Source of the DNA: Planctomycetota bacterium
GTDB lineage: Bacteria; Planctomycetota; Phycisphaerae; Phycisphaerales; UBA1924
Length of the DNA: 30,153 bases
NCBI GenBank assembly: GCA_023412695.1
Contig: JAEYNG010000346.1
Coordinates: 1-30,153 of the forward strand
Reading direction: 5' to 3'
How positions within the stretch are numbered: the stretch's first letter is position 1; each line of letters begins with the position of its first letter. The position numbers were made by a program, and so were the translations under genes. The notes beneath the pieces were generated by a model. That model was not told where the DNA came from. It saw nothing but the letters and a program-made list of their open reading frames with translations, and ran no database searches. Shown in pieces: positions 23,394-30,153 of this stretch.

Positions 23394-23478
23394 GCCTCAT
23401 GGCACGGCCGATGTCAGGACGCGACCCGCGCGCGACAACGCATTCCGCAACCACCGAGAAACCTGGAACTGCTCTTTG

Positions 23479-24219
23479 TTACCGGCCCTCGAGCCGCACA
23501 CTGTTCCGCAGGACGCCGAAGCCGGGCCCCCGTGCGCCGTTGATCTCAACCTCGACGACGTCGCCGTGTGAGAGCCACTGCGGCGGGGCCTTGGCCATGC
23601 CCACCCCACCCGGCGTCCCGGTCAAGATAACCGTACCCGGAAGGAGTGTCAGCCCCCGCGACAGCTCGCTGATGAGTGTCGCGACCGGGAAGATCATGTC
23701 GCCGGTCGAAGCGTCCTGCATGACCTTCCCGTTCACACGGGTCGTCAGCCGGAAGGCCTGCGGGTCCGAGACCTCCGCCGCGGGCACGAAGCGCGGCCCG
23801 AGCGGGCAGAACGTGTCGAAGCTCTTGCCCCGCCAGAACTGCCCGCCGGAGCCCTGTTTCTGCCACCAGCGGGCGGAGACATCATTGGCGCAGCAATAGC
23901 CCAGGACGTGCCGCAGGGCTTGGTCCGGCGGCACATCGCGGGCGGGCGTCCCGATCACCACCGCCAGCTCGCCCTCGAAGTCCGTCTGGTCGCCACCCTT
24001 GGCCGGGTCCTGGCAAGCCTTGGGAACGACGATGTCCTCGCCGGAAAGGACCGCCGCGGCCGGGTTCTTGGTGAACACCAGGATGCTCTCGGGCGGGGCG
24101 AGGCCCTGCTCCTTGGCGTGGTCGGCGTAGTTACGACCGATGCCGAGGATGGTGTGGAAGGGGATGACGGCCGCATCGGTACGGACGCCGACGCCGAGAG
24201 CTGTGCGGATGAGGTTCAT
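23479..24219 (-). CDS. Fumarylacetoacetate hydrolase (FAH) family protein
   Basis: A 246-residue cytosolic enzyme of the FAH superfamily, whose members hydrolyse or decarboxylate beta-diketo or related acids (fumarylpyruvate, oxaloacetate, 2-hydroxyhepta-2,4-diene-dioate and others). It has the short single-domain length of prokaryotic members. Marks: ILGIGRNYADHAKE (24-37), the metal ligands in DFEGELAVVIG (Glu82, Glu84), Asp113 in CCANDVSARWWQ, FDTFCPLGP, and the C-terminal ILTGTPGGVG and LSHGDVVEVEI. The substrate cannot be told from sequence. ATG at 24219-24217 has no Shine-Dalgarno; TACACT ends 7 bases before it. It lies 30 bases after the stop of the membrane-anchored paralog, so it may be co-transcribed with it, or have its own promoter. 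Confidence 0.94.
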   Translation of the reverse strand: MNLIRTALGVGVRTDAAVIPFHTILGIGRNYADHAKEQGLAPPESILVFTKNPAAAVLSGEDIVVPKACQDPAKGGDQTDFEGELAVVIGTPARDVPPDQALRHVLGYCCANDVSARWWQKQGSGGQFWRGKSFDTFCPLGPRFVPAAEVSDPQAFRLTTRVNGKVMQDASTGDMIFPVATLISELSRGLTLLPGTVILTGTPGGVGMAKAPPQWLSHGDVVEVEINGARGPGFGVLRNSVRLEGR

Positions 24220-24249
24220 GGGCGGGAGTGTATCGCTCGACGAACTTCG

Positions 24250-25767
24250 TCATTCGCCGTCCGACTCCGCCGCTGCCGGCTCCAACTTAGCCTGTGGCTG
24301 GTTGTAGACATAGTCCACGTTTGTCAGCCCGCTACGTCGAAGGATCGGCGTCTCGGGCGGTCGGTCGCCCATCTCGCCATCATTGTCCACGCCGTCGGTG
24401 GTGATTGAGTAAAGCAGGTAGGGCCGCTGATGCCGGTCGGGCGTGCCGAGCAATCGGTAACCGAAGGCGCGGTCAACCACAGGGTCGAGCGGCACGGTTC
24501 CACCGAGAAGGTCGGCGAGTGCATCAAGCGCGGCCGGATATGTCCCGGTGCGTGCGCGGTGCACCTCAATCGCAAGCATCAGCCGGGTCGCCTCGCGGTC
24601 CGCCCGGATGGTGCAGTTCGATTTGATCGCCGTGTATCCCGATGGAATCAGTCTCTCGAGCAACCGGTTACCATTGACCAGCGTGTCAATGTCCGGCCCC
24701 GTTGCTGCTTTGCGTTCTGTTTGCGTCATTGCGGCGTATTCTGCAAGGCCGTCAAAGATCTCGTTTGCTCGAGCCTCGGTCGTACGTCGGTCGGGATGCA
24801 ACAGTCCTGCAAGGTTCATCACCCGCGGCGGCTTGTTCAGACCGACACCGGTGACTCCGAACGCCGCCCCGCCCAAATCCGATGCGGCCGTCGGCAAGAG
24901 ATGCCCGTTCCCGCGTCCGTTATCGCTGAAACACCGCTGAATGGTGTCGAGCACAACATAACGCTCGGCCTCGAACACCGGCGCCACCGGCCAAGGTGAC
25001 TGACGGTCAATCACGCCAAGAAGCTCCTCTGCCGCCTCCGCACTGACTCGACCCGCGAGGATCTGCATGCGAAGCTCTTGTTGCATCAACGCCATTATCG
25101 ACATGCCGACAAGGTGGTCGATGATCGTCGCCTGCCCGGAGAGATGCCGCCCGAGGCCGGTGCCTTGCTCAAACGCGGCGATCATCACGGCATCCTCGCC
25201 TGCCTCCGCGGCGAGTCGCAATCGTGCGGCGCAAAGTCGGGCGATCGAACGGCTAGGACCCAGATCAGGAATACTGGCTTGGACAAGCGGACCGTCGAAC
25301 GGTGGGCGCGCGGCATAAGGAATCGCCGCGAACGCCTCGAGTTCGTCCCATCCGCCCGCAGCGCCGAACGCTTCAAGAAGCTCGCGAGAAACGGATTCGG
25401 CTTGCTGACGGGTGAAGTCCTCGTACTTGAACACCGCCGCCGGGTTCGCCAGGAAGGTCGGGTCGAACGCTTCGGGTGGCAGCGAGGGGTGCCGCGCGGC
25501 CACCTGCGACCGAGCGGCGTTGAACTTCTCGATCGCGGTGTCGATCTGCAACCACCCATCGTTCGCATCCGGCGGCATGGCCTGGCGGGCGCGCACGCTC
25601 TCGTGCATCTTCCTGCCGTAATCGATCGCGATCTTTGGTTCCGCATAGATAACAGAGAGCGCGAACCAGAGCAGCAGCACCGCGAGGAGCGCGACGGCGA
25701 TCAGTGCAATCCTGAGCGGAGTGAAGCGTGAACGACGCGAAACGGATTCTGGACCAACGTGTGCCAT
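24250..25767 (-). CDS. Membrane-anchored protein of unknown function with GspG-like C-terminal region, paralog B
   Basis: The 505-residue product is homologous along its length to the gene transcribed just before it (25853-27412). One N-terminal membrane helix (about 16-37, LRIALIAVALLAVLLLWFALSV) places a large helical domain outside the cytoplasm; no lipobox and no class III prepilin signal are present. Shared blocks with its paralog include ERY followed by LD and IQR, then FSDNGRGNGHLLP, and near the C-terminus IEVHRARTGTYPAALDALADL, GYRLL, YLLYSITTDGVDNDGEMGDRP and VYNQPQA. The YP..LDAL ... LLYS.G.DG.D arrangement is like the C-terminal domain of GspG-type proteins. I pick ATG at 25767-25765 because AGGGAG precedes it by 6 bases; an ATG at 25824 opens the same frame further up. 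Confidence 0.8.
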   Translation of the reverse strand: MAHVGPESVSRRSRFTPLRIALIAVALLAVLLLWFALSVIYAEPKIAIDYGRKMHESVRARQAMPPDANDGWLQIDTAIEKFNAARSQVAARHPSLPPEAFDPTFLANPAAVFKYEDFTRQQAESVSRELLEAFGAAGGWDELEAFAAIPYAARPPFDGPLVQASIPDLGPSRSIARLCAARLRLAAEAGEDAVMIAAFEQGTGLGRHLSGQATIIDHLVGMSIMALMQQELRMQILAGRVSAEAAEELLGVIDRQSPWPVAPVFEAERYVVLDTIQRCFSDNGRGNGHLLPTAASDLGGAAFGVTGVGLNKPPRVMNLAGLLHPDRRTTEARANEIFDGLAEYAAMTQTERKAATGPDIDTLVNGNRLLERLIPSGYTAIKSNCTIRADREATRLMLAIEVHRARTGTYPAALDALADLLGGTVPLDPVVDRAFGYRLLGTPDRHQRPYLLYSITTDGVDNDGEMGDRPPETPILRRSGLTNVDYVYNQPQAKLEPAAAESDGE

Positions 25768-25852
25768 CAAGAACTCCCTGCGGTCACTCCCCCTCGCGAC
25801 CAGCCAGCCACTGCGTTCCAGCATTCACAACTGCGATTGTTGCCGCCTCAGG

Positions 25853-27412
25853 TCATGGCGCAGTTGCTGCTCCATCACCGGCATCGCTGGAGCCGTTCTC
25901 CTGGGTCGGCGCAGCCTCGGCTTCACTTGCTTCGGGCGTCGCCCGCGGCTGGTTGTAGACAAAGTCGAGGCCGCCTGTTGCGCGGAGAGCGGTCACCGGC
26001 GGCTTGGCCCCCATATCTCCACCGTTGTCCACGCCGTCGGCGCCGAAGGAGTAGAGCAGGTAGCCGCGGTTGTCGGGGTCGGTGGCGGGGTCGAGCAGCC
26101 TGTAGCCGAACCCTTTGCCGTTCGCGGCGTCGATCGGCAGGGCAGGGAGGATCGCCGGCGCGAGCTCCGCGAGGGTTGCCGGGTATGCGTTGTGCCGCGC
26201 GCGGTGGACCTCGAGCGCGAGCATGATGCGTGTCGCCGCGAGCTCCGACGTGATCTGATCGTTCGATTCGAGCGCTTTGCCGACGGCGGGGAGCATCAGC
26301 GAGAGGATCTTGAACCGCCCGATGTTCGCGGCCGGGTCCGGGCCGGTGAGGGCGGCACGCTCGGGCCGCGTCATGGACGCGAGCTTGATGTAGTAGTCGT
26401 AGATCTGGTTCGCGCGTTCCACGGTCTCCGCGCGGCCCGGCTGTAGAAGACCCATGAGGTTAAAGACGCGGCTCGTGCCCGCGCCCGGCGTGCCCTGCGG
26501 AGTTGACATGACGTCGAGATCGGCGGCCGCGGCGGGCAGGAAGCGGCCGTCGCCCCGGCCGTTGTCGCTGTAGGTCCGCTGGATCATGTCCAGTGTCATG
26601 TAGCGCTCGCCGTCGAACGCGCCGGCAACGGAGGGGAGCGGGTGCCGATCCATGGCGGCGAGGAGGTCGAGGGCTGCACGTTCCGAGAGCGGGCGCTCGA
26701 TGATCTCGCGGCGCAGCTCGCTCGCGGCCAGTGCGTTGATCGCCACTGCGACGAGGTTGTCGATGAGGGCGAGCTGCGCGCCGATGACGCGTGCGCTGGC
26801 GAGCATCTGCTCGAACGCGGCCAGGCGTGTCGCCTCGTCGCCCGCATCGGACGCGAGCTTCATGCGTGCGGCGTTCATGCGGGCGAGCTGGCGTGCATGG
26901 CCGAGCTCGGGCAGCAGAATGAGGACGAGCGGGGTGTCCTGCGCGTACGGCCGCGCGGCGAAAGCAATCTCGGGGAGTTTGGCAAGGTCGTCGAAGCCGC
27001 CCGCGGCGCGGAACTCCTCGAGCCATTCGCGACAGATCTGCCGCGCCTGTTCGGCGGTGAAGGAGTCGCGGTAGGGCTTCGCGTCGGGCGTGTAGAGAAA
27101 CGTGAAATCGAAGGCGTCGGGAGCCACATCGGGGTGCCGCTGCGCGACCGCCTCGCGCGCGGCGCTGAGCTTCTCGGCGATCTCGCTGATGAGGCCCCAG
27201 TTGTCGGGCGCACCGGCGGGCATCTTCTGGCGTTGGCGGGCGAGCTCGTTGGCCTTCGTGCCGTAGTCGGTGGTGATGTTGGGGTCGGCGAAGATCACCG
27301 ACAGTACGAACCACGCGAATAACGCGCCGCCCAGGAGGAGGGCGATCGCGATCATCTTGAGTGGTGTGAAGAATGGTCGCCGCGGCCGGGCGTCGTGGGC
27401 GTGGTCGTGCAT
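25853..27412 (-). CDS. Membrane-anchored protein of unknown function with GspG-like C-terminal region, paralog A
   Basis: The 519-residue product has a basic/His start, one membrane helix (about 19-41, MIAIALLLGGALFAWFVLSVIF), a long helical extracytoplasmic domain and a conserved C-terminal block: LEVHRARHNAYPATLAELAP, then LP.D plus GKGFGYRLL, YLLYSFGADGVDNGGDMG and FVYNQP. The last ~25 residues are an acidic/Ala/Ser tail. The C-terminal block resembles the C-terminal fold of type II pseudopilin G, although the protein has no prepilin signal. Known function: none. ATG at 27412-27410 is backed by AGGGAG 6 bases before it. It lies 84 bases after oppF and 85 bases before its paralog. Confidence 0.82.
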   Translation of the reverse strand: MHDHAHDARPRRPFFTPLKMIAIALLLGGALFAWFVLSVIFADPNITTDYGTKANELARQRQKMPAGAPDNWGLISEIAEKLSAAREAVAQRHPDVAPDAFDFTFLYTPDAKPYRDSFTAEQARQICREWLEEFRAAGGFDDLAKLPEIAFAARPYAQDTPLVLILLPELGHARQLARMNAARMKLASDAGDEATRLAAFEQMLASARVIGAQLALIDNLVAVAINALAASELRREIIERPLSERAALDLLAAMDRHPLPSVAGAFDGERYMTLDMIQRTYSDNGRGDGRFLPAAAADLDVMSTPQGTPGAGTSRVFNLMGLLQPGRAETVERANQIYDYYIKLASMTRPERAALTGPDPAANIGRFKILSLMLPAVGKALESNDQITSELAATRIMLALEVHRARHNAYPATLAELAPAILPALPIDAANGKGFGYRLLDPATDPDNRGYLLYSFGADGVDNGGDMGAKPPVTALRATGGLDFVYNQPRATPEASEAEAAPTQENGSSDAGDGAATAP

Positions 27413-27441
27413 GATTCGCTCCCTGCAACTGGTGCTGAGGG

Positions 27442-27447
27442 ATCATA
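27442..27447 (-). promoter_or_regulatory. Candidate -10 box (TATGAT) for the membrane-anchored paralog pair
   Basis: On the minus strand TATGAT, five of six consensus bases, precedes the ATG of paralog A by 29 bases, leaving room for a short leader with its AGGGAG Shine-Dalgarno. A convincing -35 is not visible at the expected distance, so the pair might also be read through from oppF. Confidence 0.4.
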
Positions 27448-27496
27448 CCGAAAATGACGTTTGTGATTGCAGGCCGCGACGACGCCGGAAGGAGGC

Positions 27497-28561
27497 TCAG
27501 GCGGTCGTCGGCGGGACTGGGCTGCTGTTGCCCGGTGTCGGATCGGCGGCGTCGGCCCAGCAGGCGACGTGGTGGCCATCGTCGCGTGGCTCGAGTACCG
27601 GGCGGTCCGAGCGGCAGCGGTCCAAGACGTGCGGGCAGCGACCCGCGAACGCGCAGCCCTTTGGCGGGTTGAACGGGCTGGGGACATCGCCCTGCAGGAT
27701 CGTGAGCGGTCGCGAGCCCCGCTGGTCGGGGTCGTCGATCGGGTTTGCGCCGAGCAGGGCGCGGGTGTACGGATGGCGGGCGCGGGTGTGCAGGTCGTCG
27801 CAGGGGAGGGACTCGACAATGTGGCCGAGGTACATCACGAGCACACGGTCGCAGAAGTGCTCGATGACCTTGAGGTCGTGGCTGATGAAGAGGATCGTGA
27901 GGCCGAACTCGCGCTTGAGGTCCATCATGAGGTTGAGGACCTGCGCCTGGATAGAAACGTCGAGCGCGGAGACGGGCTCGTCGGCGATAAGGAACTCGGG
28001 CTTGAGCGCGAGGGCGCGGGCGATGCCGAGCCGCTGGCGCTGGCCGCCGGAGAACTCGTGCGGGAACTTATCCTTGGCGTCGCGGCGGAGACCGACCTTA
28101 GCGATCAGCTCGTCGATGTAGCTCTCGTGATGCTCCGGGGGCACGATGTTGTGGAACTGGATCGCCTCGCGCAAGAGCTTGCGGACGGTGAGCCGCGGAT
28201 TGAGCGAGGAGTACGGGTCCTGGAAGATGATCTGCATACGCCGGCGGAAAGGCATGAGCTCGGCGTGCGAGAGACGCGTGATGTCGGTGCCGTCGAAAAG
28301 AATGGAGCCCGAGGTCGGCTCGCTCAGGCGGATGACGGCCTTGCCGAGCGTTGACTTGCCGCAGCCGGATTCGCCGACCACACCCACAATCTCGCCCTTG
28401 TTGACGGAGAACGAGACGCCGTTGACGGCGTGCACATTGCCGATGACGCGGTTGAGGATCCCGCCGCGGACAGGGAAGTGCTTGACGAGGTTCGAGACCG
28501 ACAGCAGCGGCGCGGAGGCGTGCGTCCGGGTGGCGGGTGCGCGGGTGGCGAGGGTGGTCAT
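27497..28561 (-). CDS. oppF: Oligopeptide/dipeptide ABC transporter ATP-binding protein, OppF type
   Basis: One of the two ATPases of an Opp/Dpp-type importer. In 354 residues: Walker A GESGCGKST (63-71), Q-loop in IIFQDPYSSLNPR (Gln114), signature SGGQRQR (171-177), Walker B FLIADEPVSALD (190-201), and H-loop SHD (His228). The C-terminal oligo_HPY region contains ARHPYTRALLGANP and four cysteines spaced C-x5-C-x6-C and then one about 18 residues on (GCAFAGRCPHVLDRC), which may hold an iron-sulfur cluster as reported for related Opp ATPases. Its ATG overlaps the oppD stop (ATGA), showing coupling. SVNKGEIVGVVGES and the 350-residue length match OppF/DppF. Confidence 0.95.
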   Translation of the reverse strand: MTTLATRAPATRTHASAPLLSVSNLVKHFPVRGGILNRVIGNVHAVNGVSFSVNKGEIVGVVGESGCGKSTLGKAVIRLSEPTSGSILFDGTDITRLSHAELMPFRRRMQIIFQDPYSSLNPRLTVRKLLREAIQFHNIVPPEHHESYIDELIAKVGLRRDAKDKFPHEFSGGQRQRLGIARALALKPEFLIADEPVSALDVSIQAQVLNLMMDLKREFGLTILFISHDLKVIEHFCDRVLVMYLGHIVESLPCDDLHTRARHPYTRALLGANPIDDPDQRGSRPLTILQGDVPSPFNPPKGCAFAGRCPHVLDRCRSDRPVLEPRDDGHHVACWADAADPTPGNSSPVPPTTA

Positions 28562-29604
28562 AGCCGGGCTCCCGCCGCGTTTGAGACGGTGAGGGGTGTG
28601 GGCACGGGCTGGCTCAGCGGGAAATGGCAGCGCTTGAGGTGCGATTCGCCTTCCCCTTCCGCCGGGAGCAGGTCGGGCTCGCTCTCGCGGCAGAGGGGCT
28701 GGGCACGCGGGCAGCGGTCCGCGAAGCGGCAGCCGGGCGGGAGTTCGAACAGGCTCGGGACAATCCCCTCGATCGTCGGGAGGCGCTTGCCGTGCTCCTT
28801 GCGGCCGGCCTTGGGGATCGAGTCGAGCAGGGCGCGGGTGTACGGGTGCTGCGGCGAGTGGAAGATGCGGCGGACGCCCCCCACTTCGATCACGCGGCCG
28901 GCGTACATGACCGCGACACGGTCGCAGACCTGGGCGACGACGCCGAGGTTGTGCGTGATGAGGATGATCGCGGTGTTCAGCCGCTTGCGCAGGCTGTCCA
29001 TCAACGCGAGGATCTGGGCCTGGATGGTGACGTCGAGCGCGGTGGTCGGCTCGTCGGCGATGAGGACGTCGGGCTCGCAGCAGAGGGCCATCGCGATCAT
29101 CACACGCTGGCGCATGCCGCCGGAGAGCTGGTGCGGGTACTCATCGACGCGCCGCTCGGCGTTGGGGATCTCGACGAGCTTGAGCATCTCGATCGCGCGG
29201 GTGCGGCGGGCGGCGCGGGAGAGATCGGTGTGGTACTTGAGGGCCTCGTCGAGCTGCCAGCCGATCGTGAAGACCGGGTTGAGCGAGGTCATCGGCTCCT
29301 GGAAGATCATGGCGATGCGGTCGCCGCGGATGCGCCGCATGGTGCGGCCGTCGGCCGTTGCGAGGTTGATCCCCTCGAACATGATCTGCGAACGCGGGTC
29401 GATGATGGTCGTGCGCTCGGGGAGGAGGCGCATGATGGACTTGCTGGTGACGGTCTTGCCGCAGCCTGATTCGCCGACGATGCCCAGCGTCTCGCCAGGG
29501 TAGAGATCGAACGAGACGTCGTCGACGGCGGTGACGACGCCGCGGTCGGTGCGGAAGCGGGTCGTGAGGTGGCGGACCGAGAGGATTGGCTGGGCGGTCG
29601 TCAT
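28558..29604 (-). CDS. oppD: Oligopeptide/dipeptide ABC transporter ATP-binding protein, OppD type
   Basis: Partner ATPase of OppF. In 348 residues: Walker A GESGCGKT (44-51), IAMIFQEPMTSLNPVFTIG with the Q-loop, signature LSGGMRQR (160-167), Walker B VLIADEPTTALD (180-191), and the H-loop in LITHNLGVVA. The C-terminal region has HSPQHPYTRALLDSIPK and a four-cysteine set with the same C-x5-C-x6-C spacing seen in the neighbour. DEPTTALDVTIQAQIL and MTSLNP are standard OppD/DppD features. It is followed directly (ATGA) by oppF and preceded by the permease gene with a 15-base gap. AAGG lies upstream of the ATG at 29604-29602, rather far. Confidence 0.95.
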   Translation of the reverse strand: MTTAQPILSVRHLTTRFRTDRGVVTAVDDVSFDLYPGETLGIVGESGCGKTVTSKSIMRLLPERTTIIDPRSQIMFEGINLATADGRTMRRIRGDRIAMIFQEPMTSLNPVFTIGWQLDEALKYHTDLSRAARRTRAIEMLKLVEIPNAERRVDEYPHQLSGGMRQRVMIAMALCCEPDVLIADEPTTALDVTIQAQILALMDSLRKRLNTAIILITHNLGVVAQVCDRVAVMYAGRVIEVGGVRRIFHSPQHPYTRALLDSIPKAGRKEHGKRLPTIEGIVPSLFELPPGCRFADRCPRAQPLCRESEPDLLPAEGEGESHLKRCHFPLSQPVPTPLTVSNAAGARL

Positions 29605-29619
29605 CGCAAGATTCAGTCC

Positions 29620-30153
29620 TTATCCCACGTGCTTCGGATCAAACGCGTCCTGCAGCGCATCCGACACGATGTTGAACGCGAGGACGAGGACGAACATGAA
29701 CGCGGTGGCCGCGCCGATCTGCCAGAAGATGCCGTTGATGACTTCCTGCGTGGACTCCTGGATCATGCGGCCCCAACTGGGCCCGACCTTGACGCCGAGG
29801 CCGAGGAACGAGAGCACGACCTCGAACTTGATCGCCGCGATGAAGAGCAGCGAGAAGTTGATGAACATCAGGTGCACGGTGTTGGGGATGACGTGCTTGA
29901 GGAGGATGTAGAAGCGGCCGAAGCCGATGGCGGTCGCGGCCTGGACGTACTCGAGCTCCTTGAGCTTGAGCGTTTCGCCACGGATCACGCGGCAGGGACC
30001 GATCCAGAACTCCATGCACATCGCGGCGTAGACCGGGACGAGGGCGAGCCAGGGGTTGCTGACTTTGTCGAAGATGCTGCCGCTGAAGGCGTAGACGAGC
30101 ACGGCGAGCAGGATGAGCTCGGGCATGCTCGAGAGGGTGGAATAGAGCCAGAC
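29620..30153 (-). CDS. oppC: Oligopeptide/dipeptide ABC transporter permease, OppC/DppC type, N-terminus beyond window
   Basis: The frame is open from the right edge to TAA at 29620-29622, giving 178 residues of the C-terminal half of an inner-membrane permease. It has SSMPELILLAVLVYAF (a membrane segment after the Pro typical of this family), the EAA-loop YVQAATAIGFGRFYILLKHVIPN that contacts the ATPases, and membrane helices around LMFINFSLLFIAAIKFEVVLSFLGLG and ATAFMFVLVLAFNIVSDAL. The FLGLG-x-x-x-x-PSWG and GDALrDalDP-like ending (here SDALQDAFDPKHVG) mark OppC/DppC more than OppB. The first part of the gene, OppB and the binding protein should lie to the right. Confidence 0.93.
   Translation of the reverse strand, partial: VWLYSTLSSMPELILLAVLVYAFSGSIFDKVSNPWLALVPVYAAMCMEFWIGPCRVIRGETLKLKELEYVQAATAIGFGRFYILLKHVIPNTVHLMFINFSLLFIAAIKFEVVLSFLGLGVKVGPSWGRMIQESTQEVINGIFWQIGAATAFMFVLVLAFNIVSDALQDAFDPKHVG

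Noticed and set aside
1..30153. tRNA, rRNA, CRISPR arrays, insertion sequences, toxin-antitoxin or phage defence genes
   Set aside because: Read for direct repeats with spacers, transposase motifs and clover-leaf patterns; none seen. Every stretch is explained by the listed genes or short gaps.

Overview
The window looks like a chromosomal segment of a high-GC planctomycete, most likely class Phycisphaerae. Nearly every confident gene has strong G/C third-position bias. A secreted protein at 22.4-23.3 kb ends in a PAPGA / hydrophobic / RRRR sorting tail of the kind common in that class, and a complete non-proteobacterial-style type II secretion (T2SS) operon occupies the centre. The taxonomic call is inference from style, not from a marker gene. 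I see no tRNA, rRNA, CRISPR array, insertion sequence or phage gene. No gene-free stretch exceeds about 210 bases; the longest (22222-22428) carries a promoter and leader.

Region 1 (1-5610) is housekeeping. On the minus strand, priA (replication restart helicase), a class IV aminotransferase and murD (cut by the left edge) lie close together and read leftward. Divergent from priA, across a 66-base gap, is carA (carbamoyl-phosphate synthase small subunit), which has a TATGAT box so close to its ATG that a leaderless mRNA is plausible.

Region 2 (5686-22221) is the core. Two tandem, end-to-end homologous secreted helical-repeat proteins of unknown function are followed by gspE, F, G, H, I, J, K, an L-like, an M-like and a C-like gene, gspD and a Cys-rich lipoprotein. 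From gspF to the lipoprotein most junctions are ATGA stop/start overlaps, so the run is almost certainly one translationally coupled operon. Together they would build a secretion machine: ATPase E and inner-membrane F/L/M/C form the motor platform, pseudopilins G-K form the piston, and D is the outer-membrane secretin. The prepilin peptidase gene is not in the window. The main anomaly is an in-frame TAG at 8765-8767 that splits gspE between its N-terminal MshEN-like domain and its ATPase core, while coding character continues unbroken across it.

Region 3 (22222-23393) is a self-contained expression unit: a good sigma70-type promoter, a strong Shine-Dalgarno, a secreted protein with a PEP-CTERM-like tail, and a clear intrinsic terminator.

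Region 4 (23479-30153, all minus strand) holds, in transcription order from the right edge, an oligopeptide/dipeptide ABC transporter (permease cut by the window edge, then the OppD- and OppF-type ATPases), two tandem membrane-anchored paralogs of unknown function whose C-terminal part resembles the GspG pseudopilin C-terminal region, and a fumarylacetoacetate-hydrolase family enzyme.
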